64,000 nt of DNA from Acidobacteriota bacterium (GCA_018268915.1 JAFDVQ010000006.1:744001-808000), one strand, 5' to 3'. Positions 8,327 to 18,085 are shown, numbered from the stretch's first letter. Notes: generated by a model from the sequence alone, not told the origin. Made by a program: numbers and translations.

Positions 8327-11300
8327 ATGATCGTACGCACCCCCTGGAAAAGGCTGATCGGGATTGGTGTCTTCTCTCTGCTCATGTGGATGTCCCGCGT
8401 CATGATGGGACAGGCTGTTACGGGAACTCTGCTTGGTACCGTGTCGGATGCAACCGGAGCCGCAGTACCAAATGCCAAGGTGCTCATTAAAGAGACCTCG
8501 ACAAATGCAACCCACGAATCACTGACCAACGGAAGCGGAAACTACACCTTCCCTGATCTTCCGCCCGGCGCATACACCGTGTCGGCGGAATTGAGCGGCT
8601 TCAAGAAGGCGATGCAGGAGAACGTCCAACTCCTGAGCAATTCCGCCATCCGAGTCGACATGACCATGCAGCCAGGCAATGTGACAGAAACTGTCACGGT
8701 AACAACGGCACCGCCTGTGCTTCAGACAGACCGCGCTGATATCAGCACCAAGATTGACGCGACAAACGTGATGGCACTCCCCCTCACCACAGGGCGAAAT
8801 TTCCAGTCGCTTCTGAACCTCGTCCCCGGCACCAGTCCGGCAACATTCCAGCACTCGCAGTTCTTCAACGCGCAGAATTCTTTGCAGACTCAAGCCAACG
8901 GTATGCCGCGCGTCAGCAATCTCTACCAGATTGAAGGCATCGATGACGACGAGCGCACTGGCCTGCTGCAAATCCTGATTCCTCCGGCTGAAGCGATTCA
9001 GAGCGTCGATGTCTCGACGAATAACTATGAGCCGGAACTCGGCCGCTCGGTGGGCGCCATCACCAATGTGACCCTCAAGTCCGGCACGAACGCGCTGCAT
9101 GGCTCGGCATTTGAGTACCTGCAGAACAATTACGTAAACGCTCGTTCCTACTTCGGACCGAAGTTAGGGCATCTTTCCTATAACTACTTCGGCGGCTCCA
9201 TCGGGGGGCCAATCAAGAAGGACAAGCTATTCTTCTTCGGGGACTACCTCCGCACGGTCGATAGCGAGAAGGTCAGCAGCACCTTCACTGTCCCGGATGC
9301 TCGCTGGTATACCAACGCCGGAGTCACTCCCGGCTGCACCGACCCGACCGGATGTGTGGACTTGAGCGGCGCGCTTCAGGGCGCAACCGGTCAAATCTAC
9401 GACCCGAGCACGGGTGACGGAACAGCTGCTCATCCGCGCACTCCATTCGCGAACAACCAGATTCCCATCAGCCGGATCAATCCTGTTTCGCTGAACATGC
9501 TTCAGGAACTCAATGCAGCATTTCCAAAGTACGGAACGCTGGATTCGACGAAGCCCCTGAGCAGTCCTACCAATAACTACACCACCAATCTTCCATTCAG
9601 AAAGGACGCGCACAGCTTCGACGTCAAGGTCGACTGGAGCCTGAACGAGAAGAACCATCTTAACGGTCGCTTCAGCTGGCAGCGCACCAAAACCTTCCAG
9701 GCGGCGGCCTTCGGCAATTTCCTCGGCGGTCCTCAGGGTGGCGGCTTCGAGGCGCAAGGCAATCAGACGGCATACAGTACTGGCGGCATCTACAACCATG
9801 TGTTCTCGCCAACATTCTTGACCGAGGTTCGGGTCGGCGTAGCCCACCTCGTCAATACAGCACTGCCTCTCGACTACGGGACGAACGACGCCACAACCAT
9901 CGGTGTGCCTGGAGTCAATATCGAAGGCCAGCCCTTCACATCCGGACAAGTCGGTATCACCATCAACGGCGGCTTCTCAAATCCGCTCATCGGGTATTCA
10001 GCTTCAGTGCCATGGATTCGCGCTGAATCAAACATCGACGCGGTGAATACCTGGACAAAGATCGCCGGAAATCACACCTTCAAGTGGGGCGCCGACCTTA
10101 GGCGAGTTCGCGATGATCTCCTGCAGGATCAGACCTTCAGTCCGCGTGGCGCGTTCACCTTTAATGACTTGACGACTTCGACGGCTGGCGCCAAGACAAA
10201 TATCGCAAACTTTATGGGGAGCTTCCTGCTTGATCAACCCGCAACGACGGGTCGCGATCTGAACACGTTTGTCCCGCGCTACCGGCAATGGTGGTTCTTC
10301 GCCTTTGCAGGAGACAAGTGGCAGGCGACACCCAAGCTGACGCTTGATTATGGTCTTCGCTGGGAGTTCTATCCGCCCGCTACTCCTCCAGTCGACGGCG
10401 GCTTCTCGAACTACGACCCATCGAACAACACGCTCGTCCTCGCTGGTGTCGGAAGCAATCCCAAGAACCTTGGAATGGAAACCCGGTACAACTACTTCGC
10501 TCCGCGTACTGGACTCTCCTACCGCGCACATGATGCCACTGTGATCCGCATGGGATTTGGCATGAGCTATATTCCGTTCACAGATAACACGTATGCGTAC
10601 AATTTCCCAATCCGCGCCAACAATAGCTATCAGTCAGCCACGGGTTCACAATTCCTCCCTGCAGTTCTGTCTGATAACGTGACGGTGGCCTCGTTTCAGG
10701 CTGGCTTCCCGGCGCCGGTTCCAGTTGTGATCCCCGACAACGGGATCATCGCTGCCAATACGCCCCAGCTGATCAGTCAGGCCTATACGTATGTCCCGAA
10801 GAATTTCAAGAATTCCTATGCGGAAGCTTGGAACCTCGCTCTTCAGCAGGCCTTCGGCCCCAACTACAGCTTGCAGATCGCATACGTCGGCAATCACGGC
10901 ACGCGCATGAATCTGTCCCAAAACATCAATTTGCCAAGCACATATGGCGGTCCATTACCGGAAAACTCCCCGGCATTTACTGGTGGTGCCACGGGACGTA
11001 CCGCAGCTACAAACGAGTACTTCCTGGGGTATTCCTCGAACTACAACGGCCTTCAAGTTCAACTTACAAAACGCTTCTCTGCCGGCCTGACATTTACCTC
11101 CGCTTTCACATGGGGTAAGGCGCTTACGTACGCGACAGGAGGAGACGACAACGGTAGTCTGGTCTTCTTCATCGACCAGCGCAGAAACTATGCTCCTGCT
11201 GATTTTGACCGGTCCAAGAACTTCGAGCAGAGCTTCACGTACGAGCTGCCGGCCGGGCGTGGCCACCAGTTATTCAACTCAGGTGTCGGCGACGCAGTGT

Positions 11301-11812
11301 TCGGGGGCTGGAGGTTGTCAGGCGTGATTTCGATACTGTCTGGTCTGCCATTCAGCGTCTACGCAAATCAGGGCGCCATCAATACATCGGGAACGGCGCT
11401 GTTGGCAAGCATGACGGGCTCTCCTAAAGTTACGCACCAAATCGGATCAGGCACAGCATGGCTGGATAAGTCCAATCTCACACAGCCAGCTGGCTGCACC
11501 GACCCAACGTGCAGCAATCCTGTACTTGGTAACACTGGGCGGAATCAATTCCGGGGACCAGGCTACTGGCAAAACAACTTCTCGCTTGCCAAGAAATTTA
11601 CGATGTTCCGGGAATTTGCAAGTGAGCTTCGTATTGATGCAGTGCAGCTCACGAATACTCCTCAGTTCGCCAATCCGGCTGCGGGCAGCGGAACAAACAT
11701 TACAAACGCGAACTTCGGTAAGATAACGAGCACTCTGGGCAGCGGCCAGGGCACTGTCAACGGCGTAGGCGGTGGCCGAAGCCTCCAGGGTTCACTCAGA
11801 GTCTCCTTCTAG
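8327..11812 (+). CDS. TonB-dependent receptor with carboxypeptidase-regulatory-like domain (Oar/SusC-like)
   Basis: 1161 residues; ATG preceded by TGGAGG. Signal peptide residues 1-30, then a beta-sandwich regulatory domain (about 31-115, with GTVSDATGAAVPNAKV and GSGNYTFPDLPPGAYTV). A plug follows (about 135-245, with RPGR-like features replaced by TTGRNFQSLLNLVPG), then a large barrel ending in SLRVSF. Receptors of this build move glycans or large organic molecules across the outer membrane with TonB-ExbBD energy. No SusD-type lipoprotein is adjacent, as usual for Acidobacteriota. It sits between a GH92 mannosidase and a set of Tat-exported sugar enzymes, which suggests mannose- or uronate-containing oligosaccharides; that is inference. 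Confidence 0.93.
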   Translation: MIVRTPWKRLIGIGVFSLLMWMSRVMMGQAVTGTLLGTVSDATGAAVPNAKVLIKETSTNATHESLTNGSGNYTFPDLPPGAYTVSAELSGFKKAMQENVQLLSNSAIRVDMTMQPGNVTETVTVTTAPPVLQTDRADISTKIDATNVMALPLTTGRNFQSLLNLVPGTSPATFQHSQFFNAQNSLQTQANGMPRVSNLYQIEGIDDDERTGLLQILIPPAEAIQSVDVSTNNYEPELGRSVGAITNVTLKSGTNALHGSAFEYLQNNYVNARSYFGPKLGHLSYNYFGGSIGGPIKKDKLFFFGDYLRTVDSEKVSSTFTVPDARWYTNAGVTPGCTDPTGCVDLSGALQGATGQIYDPSTGDGTAAHPRTPFANNQIPISRINPVSLNMLQELNAAFPKYGTLDSTKPLSSPTNNYTTNLPFRKDAHSFDVKVDWSLNEKNHLNGRFSWQRTKTFQAAAFGNFLGGPQGGGFEAQGNQTAYSTGGIYNHVFSPTFLTEVRVGVAHLVNTALPLDYGTNDATTIGVPGVNIEGQPFTSGQVGITINGGFSNPLIGYSASVPWIRAESNIDAVNTWTKIAGNHTFKWGADLRRVRDDLLQDQTFSPRGAFTFNDLTTSTAGAKTNIANFMGSFLLDQPATTGRDLNTFVPRYRQWWFFAFAGDKWQATPKLTLDYGLRWEFYPPATPPVDGGFSNYDPSNNTLVLAGVGSNPKNLGMETRYNYFAPRTGLSYRAHDATVIRMGFGMSYIPFTDNTYAYNFPIRANNSYQSATGSQFLPAVLSDNVTVASFQAGFPAPVPVVIPDNGIIAANTPQLISQAYTYVPKNFKNSYAEAWNLALQQAFGPNYSLQIAYVGNHGTRMNLSQNINLPSTYGGPLPENSPAFTGGATGRTAATNEYFLGYSSNYNGLQVQLTKRFSAGLTFTSAFTWGKALTYATGGDDNGSLVFFIDQRRNYAPADFDRSKNFEQSFTYELPAGRGHQLFNSGVGDAVFGGWRLSGVISILSGLPFSVYANQGAINTSGTALLASMTGSPKVTHQIGSGTAWLDKSNLTQPAGCTDPTCSNPVLGNTGRNQFRGPGYWQNNFSLAKKFTMFREFASELRIDAVQLTNTPQFANPAAGSGTNITNANFGKITSTLGSGQGTVNGVGGGRSLQGSLRVSF

Positions 11813-11902
11813 CTTCCACTTGGGCGGGCGATGCAGCGATGCTTCGCCCCATCATCATCCGCGGCGCAGGTGTACGCTGCTGCCCGCAAGAGGACATCAA
11901 CA

Positions 11903-12868
11903 ATGAGCATCCACTCCCGCCGGACATTCCTAAAAAGGTCCGCGGCGGCAGCGTCTCTATGTGCTGTTCCGTCGCTCGCGCGGGCTGCCAAATCACCATT
12001 TCGGGTTGCCGTGATCACGGACGAGATCTCGCCTGACTTTGATCACGCCTGCCATGTGGCTTCACAGGAATTTGGAATGCACTGGGTAGAACTGCGTTCC
12101 CTGTGGGGCAAGAGCCTGATGAACCTGAAAGAAGATCAGCTCTCGGACGCACACAAAATCCTGGACAAATACAAACTTCAGGTTACGGACATTGCCAGCC
12201 CGCTCTTCAAAACCGACTGGCCAGGAGCGCCTCGATCGAAATACGGCTCGAAGGGCGACATGCATAACGCACCTGAAGCGACCTTCAAAGAGCAGGACGA
12301 GATCCTCGAGAAGTCCATCGCGCTCGCAAAACAGTTCAAGACCAACAAAGTGCGTTGCTTCGATTTCTGGCGAATCGACGACGTCAAGCCGTATCGCGAA
12401 GCCATAGACGAGAAGCTCCGCCAGGCTGCCGAGAAAGCAGGCAAGCAAGGCGCTCTGCTGGTGCTGGAAAACGAATTCGAGTGCAACACAGCAACGGGAC
12501 GTGAAGCGGCTCGGATACTTGGGGCGATCAAAGCACCATCGCTTGCGTTGAACTGGGATCCAGGCAATGCAGTCATGTGCGGCGAGATGGACGCCTATCC
12601 AACTGCATGGGAGATGCTGCCGAAGAACCGGATTCACCATTGCCATGTAAAGAACGCAGTGAAAAATGATGCTGGCAAAGTAGTGTGGGCGCCAACCGGA
12701 AAAGGTGTGATCGATTGGACGGGACAGTTCCGCGCACTCAAAGCCGCAGGATTCCGAGACGCCGTAAGCCTTGAGACGCATTGGCACGGAGCGGCAACAC
12801 CGGAAGAGTCCAGTCGAGAAAGTTGGGCTGGAATGAAGAAGGCTCTCATCGACGCAGGCGCGCTGTAA
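11903..12868 (+). CDS. Tat-exported sugar phosphate isomerase/epimerase-like TIM-barrel protein
   Basis: 321 residues from the ATG at 11903, preceded by AAGAGGAC and opening with the Tat motif SRRTFLK (Arg6-Arg7). The rest is an AP-endonuclease-2/xylose-isomerase-like TIM barrel. Candidate divalent-metal ligands are the Glu pair in VLENEF, Asp in NWDPGN, His in CHVKN and Glu in SLETHWH. Such exported TIM barrels often pair with Gfo/Idh/MocA oxidoreductases, as here (next gene 51 bases downstream), and can act on 3-keto-glycosides rather than sugar phosphates, which do not occur outside the cytoplasm. The upstream extension of the frame lacks a signal and is not used. Confidence 0.83.
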   Translation: MSIHSRRTFLKRSAAAASLCAVPSLARAAKSPFRVAVITDEISPDFDHACHVASQEFGMHWVELRSLWGKSLMNLKEDQLSDAHKILDKYKLQVTDIASPLFKTDWPGAPRSKYGSKGDMHNAPEATFKEQDEILEKSIALAKQFKTNKVRCFDFWRIDDVKPYREAIDEKLRQAAEKAGKQGALLVLENEFECNTATGREAARILGAIKAPSLALNWDPGNAVMCGEMDAYPTAWEMLPKNRIHHCHVKNAVKNDAGKVVWAPTGKGVIDWTGQFRALKAAGFRDAVSLETHWHGAATPEESSRESWAGMKKALIDAGAL

Positions 12869-12919
12869 ATCGGCAGAGAACTTTCAGTCAGATAGAACCA
12901 TCATTAGCTTGGAGGGTAC

Positions 12920-14239
12920 GTGATCACACGACGAGAATTCATCGACACGCTTGCGACGGGAACAGCAGGGCTCGCCATAGCGTCAACGGCCAAGAGCTAC
13001 GGGCAGATCCTTGGATCCAACGACCGGCTGAACTTCGCTGTGATCGGTCTGCACTCGCGCGCCTATGCGCATCTATCTGCTCTACGAGCGAACAAGGCCT
13101 CCGCCCGCATCGCCTACGTCTGCGACGTCGACACGAACACCATGAAGAAGTTCGCGGCAGAGACCGAGAAGGAGATGGGCGAGGCTCCCAAGACGGATCA
13201 GGACTTCCGCAATATTCTCAAGGACAAGGAAGTTGATGCGATTACCATCGCCACTCCCGATCACTGGCATGCGCCGATGGCGATCGCCGGCCTTCAGGCC
13301 GGTAAACACGTTTATGTCGAGAAGCCCTGCAGTCACAATCCAGCCGAAGGCGCCATGCTGGTTCAGGCGCAGAAGAAGTACGGCAAGCAGGTGCAGATGG
13401 GCACGCAGCAGCGGTCGAGCCCTCACACCATCGAGATTGTCGACCGTATCCACAACGGGGATATCGGGCAGGCCTACATGGCGAAGGCGTGGTACTGCAA
13501 CACGCGCAAGTCCATCGGAGTCGGCAAGGAAGCGCCTGTACCTTCACAGCTGAATTGGGATCTATGGCAGGGACCTGCGCCGCGCCGTGCCTATACGGAC
13601 AATATCCAGCCTTACAACTGGCACTGGTTCAAGATCTACGGTACGGGTGAAACGCTGAACAACGGCACCCACGAAATCGATGTCTGCCGGTGGGCGCTCG
13701 GTGTTGAATTTCCGCAGCGCATCAGTGCGCAGGGCGGCCGGTATCACTTCAAAGATGACTGGCAGTTCTACGACACGCTGGTGACAAATTTCGAATACGG
13801 CGACAAGATGATCTCGTGGGATTGCCGTTGCTGCAACGGCATGAAGGTCTATGACCGGGATCGAGGCTCAGTCATCATCGGAACCAACGGCTCGGTGCTC
13901 GTCGATCGCGACGGATACGAAGTCTACGACCTCAAGGGAAAGAAGACCGGCGAGAAGAAGGCGGGCTCCGAGACTTCGTCCAACGACCTGATGGGACGGG
14001 ACTCGATGACAGATGCTCACTTCGCCAACTTCATCGCAGGGGTTAAGAAAGGCGAAAAGCTGAATGCGCCGGTTTCAGTCGGCAATGTGGCAGTCACCAC
14101 GCTTCAGCTAGCCAACGTGGCCTGGGATCTCAAACGGGTACTGACACTCGATCCGTCCGACGGAAAAGTTCAGCACGATCCTGAAGCCATGAAGCAGTGG
14201 GCTCGCTCCTACGAAAAAGGCTGGGAGCCGCACGTTTAG
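12920..14239 (+). CDS. Tat-exported Gfo/Idh/MocA family oxidoreductase
   Basis: 439 residues; GTG start after GGAGGG. Tat signal TRREF (Arg4-Arg5). A Rossmann domain begins at LNFAVIGLHSRA, where the usual GxGxxG loop is altered (GLHSRA, 43-48). The Gfo/Idh/MocA active-site Lys is in VEKPCSHN (Glu134-Lys135-Pro136), and the C-terminal beta-sheet domain includes NNGTHEIDVCRWALG. Exported relatives such as glucose-fructose oxidoreductase keep a tightly bound nicotinamide cofactor. It probably oxidises or epimerises a sugar outside the cytoplasm. It sits between two Tat-exported TIM-barrel genes with gaps of 51 and 62 bases, so one transcription unit with uronate isomerase is likely. Confidence 0.87.
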   Translation: MITRREFIDTLATGTAGLAIASTAKSYGQILGSNDRLNFAVIGLHSRAYAHLSALRANKASARIAYVCDVDTNTMKKFAAETEKEMGEAPKTDQDFRNILKDKEVDAITIATPDHWHAPMAIAGLQAGKHVYVEKPCSHNPAEGAMLVQAQKKYGKQVQMGTQQRSSPHTIEIVDRIHNGDIGQAYMAKAWYCNTRKSIGVGKEAPVPSQLNWDLWQGPAPRRAYTDNIQPYNWHWFKIYGTGETLNNGTHEIDVCRWALGVEFPQRISAQGGRYHFKDDWQFYDTLVTNFEYGDKMISWDCRCCNGMKVYDRDRGSVIIGTNGSVLVDRDGYEVYDLKGKKTGEKKAGSETSSNDLMGRDSMTDAHFANFIAGVKKGEKLNAPVSVGNVAVTTLQLANVAWDLKRVLTLDPSDGKVQHDPEAMKQWARSYEKGWEPHV

Positions 14240-14301
14240 CCTGTTCAGTGTTGAGAAGACCTTGCATCTCGGTGCCTGAATCATTGAGGAGTCATTTCAA
14301 T

Positions 14302-15174
14302 ATGAAAGAAAACGTTTCACGTCGGCATTTCCTGCAGGGAAGCGCGTTGGCTGCAGCTGGTGCGTCGATGCCACGCTCATCGCAGGCACTCGTTCCATCG
14401 CAGGAAACCGGAAAGCCCTGTCCGTTCCAATTCGGAATCGCTACCTACACGTTTCGCGCCTTCCCGCGCGAGAAGATGATCGGTTTCCTGAAGCAGATTG
14501 GCATCGACCAGATCAATGCCAAGGACATCAAGGACCATCTTCCGTCCGACCCCCAGCAGGAAGACGCCGCAATCAAGGACTACTCTGCAGCAGGCATCAA
14601 ACTGCACGCAGCAGGTGCGATTTATTTCCGCAAGGATGAAGACGAGGATATCCGCGCCAAGTTCGAGTATTGCAAGCGTGCGGGCATCGGTGTGATCGTG
14701 GCGGGCGACCCAACACCGGAGACCCTGCCCAGGGTAGAGAAGTTTGTGAAGCAGTATGACATTCGAATTGCAATTCACAACCACGGTCCCGAAGATCCGG
14801 TTTGGCCGTCGCCCTTGAACATTCTCAAGCTAATCAAGAATCTAGATCCGCGTATCGGCTGCTGTATCGACGTTGGTCATACCGTACGTGCAGGCACTGA
14901 TGTTGTAGAGGCAATCAACGCGGTTGGCCCTCGCCTCTTCAACATGCATGTCAAAGATCTCTCCGATTTCAAATCCAGGGAGAGTCAGGTTGCCGTGGGG
15001 CGCGGGCACATGCCAATGCGCGAGATCTTCGCGGCGCTGGCCAAGATCAACTACAAGGGTTTCGTTGATCTCGAATACGAGATTCACGAGGATGACCCAA
15101 TGCCCGGAGTGATTGAGAGCATCTCTTACATGCGGGGTGTTCTGACTGGCATGGGATACCTATTGAACAGCTAG
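14302..15174 (+). CDS. Tat-exported sugar phosphate isomerase/epimerase-like TIM-barrel protein
   Basis: 290 residues from the ATG at 14302 (TGAGGAG upstream). The longer open frame would overlap the preceding gene and lose the signal. Tat motif SRRHFLQ (Arg7-Arg8), then PRSSQA as a likely cleavage site. The TIM barrel shows the metal-site signatures IHNHG, DVGHT, HVKDL and DLEYE expected of the AP-endonuclease-2/hydroxypyruvate-isomerase-like family. It is only distantly like the TIM barrel at 11903, so the two probably do different steps. Uronate isomerase follows after 80 bases. Confidence 0.84.
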   Translation: MKENVSRRHFLQGSALAAAGASMPRSSQALVPSQETGKPCPFQFGIATYTFRAFPREKMIGFLKQIGIDQINAKDIKDHLPSDPQQEDAAIKDYSAAGIKLHAAGAIYFRKDEDEDIRAKFEYCKRAGIGVIVAGDPTPETLPRVEKFVKQYDIRIAIHNHGPEDPVWPSPLNILKLIKNLDPRIGCCIDVGHTVRAGTDVVEAINAVGPRLFNMHVKDLSDFKSRESQVAVGRGHMPMREIFAALAKINYKGFVDLEYEIHEDDPMPGVIESISYMRGVLTGMGYLLNS

Positions 15175-15254
15175 ACGAGTAGTGGACTGGCTTCGAATCA
15201 GGCGTAGTTGGCCACTGGGCTGGCCGACTATTGTTGACAAGAAGGACAAGGGAG

Positions 15255-16646
15255 ATGCTCTTACATCCAGATCGTCTTTTTCCGGCGGACCCATGTGCGC
15301 GAAGGATCGCGCGACAATTGTATGCCGATATTTCTCCGCTTCCGCTTGTGAGCCCACATGGGCACACGCAGGCAGCATGGTTCGCGCGAAACGAGCCATT
15401 TCCAGATCCGGCAACTCTATTTGTACAGCCCGATCATTACGTCTTCCGCATGCTCTACAGCCAGGGAGTGTCGCTCGACGAACTTGGGATTGGGCAGTCG
15501 GAGATCAAGGATCCGCGAAAGGTCTGGCGTCTGTTTGCCAGCCACTACTACCTGTTTCGCGGCACTCCGACACGGATGTGGCTCGACTATTCCTTCCAGG
15601 AAGAGTTTGGGCTGTCCGAACGCCTGTCCGAGAAAAATGCCGATCACTACTACGATGTGATCGCTGAAAAACTCCAGACGCCCGAATTCCGCCCGCGCGC
15701 GCTATACGAGAAGTTCAATCTTGAGGTGCTGGCTACGACTGACTCGCCTCTGGATTCCCTTGAAGACCACCAGAAGATTCGAGATTCAGTATGGAATGCG
15801 CGCATCATTCCGAACTATCGTCCCGATTCGGTGGTGGATCCAGACTTCCCAGGGTTCGCTGAGAATGTCGCTCGCCTGGGCGAACAAACGGGCCAGGACA
15901 CGGCTTCGTGGCAGGGATATCTGCAGGCTTTACGCAAGGCTCGGGAGCGTTTTCGTCAGGCGGGATGTACGGCTACGGATCACGGCCATCCGACGGCGCA
16001 GACCGCAAATCTGGATGAAGCGGAAGCCAGGAAGCTGTTTTCTGAGGTGCTCTCCGGGAAAGCCAGCGCCGATAAACGCGAGCTTTTCCGGGCGCAGATA
16101 CTCACCGAAATGGCAGCGATGAGTCTGGAAGACGGCCTGGTGATGCAGATCCACCCGGGCAGCTTCCGCAACCATAACGTTGCCTTGTTCGGCCGATACG
16201 GCCGCGATATGGGCGCTGATATCCCAAAGGCCACGGACTACGTGTCGGCCTTGCAGCCTTTATTGACGAGATTCGGAAACGAGGCGCGGCTTACGATCAT
16301 TCTGTTCACGCTCGATGAATCGACCTACAGCCGGGAACTGGCACCCCTGGCGGGACATTACCCCTGTCTGCGTCTCGGGCCGGCCTGGTGGTTCCACGAC
16401 AGTCCCGAGGGCATGATGCGTTTTCGCGAGCAGGTCACTGAGACTGCCGGGTTTTACAACACAGTGGGGTTCAACGACGATACGCGTGCTTTTCTTTCGA
16501 TTCCGGCTCGTCATGATGTGGCCCGCCGGGTAGATTGTGCCTATCTTGGGCGCTTGGTTGCTGAGCACCGAATCGACGAGGACGAGGCGCACGATGTAGC
16601 TCATGCGCTCACTTACAGGCTTGTGAAAGAAGCCTACAAACTCTGA
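15255..16646 (+). CDS. uxaC: Uronate isomerase (glucuronate/galacturonate isomerase)
   Basis: 463 residues, the usual size for the family. It converts D-glucuronate to D-fructuronate and D-galacturonate to D-tagaturonate, the first cytoplasmic step of the Ashwell pathway. Amidohydrolase-fold signs: HGH metal motif in SPHGHTQA near residue 38, ATTDSPLDSLEDH near residue 165, QIHPGSFRNHN near residue 300, and the typical C-terminal GFNDDTRAF with ARHDVARR. There is no signal peptide, so it works in the cytoplasm, unlike its Tat-exported neighbours. The ATG at 15255 is preferred over 15231 because it follows a purine-rich AAGGACAAGGGAG stretch. No other Ashwell-pathway gene (uxuA, uxuB, kdgK) is in the window. 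Confidence 0.92.
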   Translation: MLLHPDRLFPADPCARRIARQLYADISPLPLVSPHGHTQAAWFARNEPFPDPATLFVQPDHYVFRMLYSQGVSLDELGIGQSEIKDPRKVWRLFASHYYLFRGTPTRMWLDYSFQEEFGLSERLSEKNADHYYDVIAEKLQTPEFRPRALYEKFNLEVLATTDSPLDSLEDHQKIRDSVWNARIIPNYRPDSVVDPDFPGFAENVARLGEQTGQDTASWQGYLQALRKARERFRQAGCTATDHGHPTAQTANLDEAEARKLFSEVLSGKASADKRELFRAQILTEMAAMSLEDGLVMQIHPGSFRNHNVALFGRYGRDMGADIPKATDYVSALQPLLTRFGNEARLTIILFTLDESTYSRELAPLAGHYPCLRLGPAWWFHDSPEGMMRFREQVTETAGFYNTVGFNDDTRAFLSIPARHDVARRVDCAYLGRLVAEHRIDEDEAHDVAHALTYRLVKEAYKL

Positions 16647-16759
16647 GAGGCGACGACGCTGCATCGAACTTGAGCCATCTATACTGGAGTTTCCCCGATT
16701 TTTGAGCGGTGTTTCATCGCGCCCTGAGTGGTGACGGCGCGCGGAAGGATTCTTACTCG

Positions 16760-17917
16760 ATGATGCCGATGCTTTTGTTGGAAGAGAAGCAAAGCGCGTC
16801 CAACCGAACACCGCGTCATATCAACCGCAATTTAATCTTCAACCAGATCCGTATCCGCCAGCCGATCTCGCGCGCAGACCTCGCTAGAACATCCGGTCTG
16901 CAGCGAAGCACTGTGTCGCTCATCGTTGAAGAGCTGCTCCGTGAACGGTGGATCGTAGAAGGAACGATCGGCGATGCGCCGCGGGGCAGGAAACCAACCG
17001 GCCTGATCGTGAATGACAAGCGCACGGTTCTGGCGGTGGATGTTCATCCCTCTCAGACCACCCTGGCAGTCGCGGACCTCTCCGGCCGCATCGCAACTCA
17101 AAAACAACTGCTTTTGCCCAGCGACCCCAAGAAGGTTATTCGCGCTATCGTCAGCGCGATCAAGAAGATCATCGTGGAGCATGCCGACTGCTCATTTGAA
17201 GGCATCGGTATGACGGTTCCAGGTCGATTCAGCCATCAACTGAAGAAAACAGTGTTCGCACCGAACATCGGCTGGCCGATAGGAGAAATCAAGTCCCGCG
17301 TTGAGGAAGCCACCGGCCTGACGGTGGTCGTGGACAATGTTGCCAATGCCTGCGTGCTCTCCGAAGTCTGGTTCGGCAATACAGACGAAACGCACGACAT
17401 CGTTCTCGTCAACGTATCAGAAGGTATCGGCACCGGGATTTTCGTGAACGGCGGGCTGGTTCGTGGTGCAGGTGAAATGGCTGGTGAATTCGGTCACGTG
17501 CAGATCGATCCAGAAGGTGTTCCGTGCGGATGCGGCAGCCGTGGATGTTGGGAAACGCTGGCGTCGAATCGAGCGGGGCTTAGGTATTACAAGGAGATCA
17601 CTGGCGATTCCCTGGCGTCGATCAACGTTCTTCTGGACCTACTGGAAAGGAACGATCCATCTGCCGATGAGGCAATTGTTAGGATGTGCAAGGCTCTCGG
17701 GCGAGGAATGCACATGATCGGCAGAACGCTCGCGCCTTCTGAAATCGTGCTCGTTGGAGAGTTTACCCGCGCCTGGTCGCGCGTCTTTCCGATCATCCGG
17801 GATGAACTGAGCAGTTTCCCCCTCAGCGCCCTTCCGACACTCCGCCTGGCAACAGAGCCCGATACAGCCCGCCTTCGCAGCGGCGTGGCGCTGGTCATGA
17901 GCGAAAAGCTCCTCTGA
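16760..17917 (+). CDS. ROK-family transcriptional repressor (NagC/XylR type)
   Basis: 385 residues from the ATG at 16760, about ten bases after GGAAGGA. An N-terminal winged helix-turn-helix (about residues 35-65, ISRADLARTSGLQRSTVS) is fused to a ROK sugar-binding domain. The ROK zinc motif is intact: GEFGHVQ with PCGCGSRGCWE. The first phosphate loop reads DVHPSQT instead of the Gly-rich DxGGTK of kinases, so it is a regulator, not a kinase. It probably senses a sugar or sugar phosphate and represses the glycan locus upstream (receptor, Tat-exported enzymes, uxaC). Its own promoter may lie in the 113-base gap after uxaC. Confidence 0.88.
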   Translation: MMPMLLLEEKQSASNRTPRHINRNLIFNQIRIRQPISRADLARTSGLQRSTVSLIVEELLRERWIVEGTIGDAPRGRKPTGLIVNDKRTVLAVDVHPSQTTLAVADLSGRIATQKQLLLPSDPKKVIRAIVSAIKKIIVEHADCSFEGIGMTVPGRFSHQLKKTVFAPNIGWPIGEIKSRVEEATGLTVVVDNVANACVLSEVWFGNTDETHDIVLVNVSEGIGTGIFVNGGLVRGAGEMAGEFGHVQIDPEGVPCGCGSRGCWETLASNRAGLRYYKEITGDSLASINVLLDLLERNDPSADEAIVRMCKALGRGMHMIGRTLAPSEIVLVGEFTRAWSRVFPIIRDELSSFPLSALPTLRLATEPDTARLRSGVALVMSEKLL

Positions 17918-17986
17918 TCGCGGTTGGCATGGTGGAAATGTTTCCTTTCGGGCCGGGAAAATCGCTTCAAAATTGAAAATCTCGAA

Positions 17987-18008
17987 ACGGACGGGCATGT
18001 CCGTCCGT
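17987..18008. promoter_or_regulatory. 22-bp near-perfect palindrome upstream of the efflux operon
   Basis: ACGGACGG (17987-17994) mirrors CCGTCCGT (18001-18008) around a central CATG (17996-17999); only one base pair of the 22-bp site is mismatched. No T-run follows, so a terminator is unlikely. It lies about 50 bases upstream of the -35 of the operon and looks like a regulator site. Confidence 0.5.
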
Positions 18009-18055
18009 CTATCGGCATAGCAGTCCCGACTTGAATCTCGACTCCTACCCCGGAG

Positions 18056-18085
18056 TTGGTTACATCCTCCATCCGGCGCTATAGT
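18056..18085 (+). promoter_or_regulatory. Candidate sigma-70-type promoter of the efflux operon
   Basis: TTGGTT (18056-18061) and TATAGT (18080-18085) with an 18-base spacer. Transcription from here would begin near 18092, downstream of the GTG at 18084, which supports the later GTG at 18147 as the real start of the first gene. Confidence 0.5.

Noticed and set aside
14316..14327. GAAAACGTTTCA, similar to the LacI-type motif
   Set aside because: It lies within codons 5-9 of the TIM-barrel gene with two mismatches, so chance is likely.
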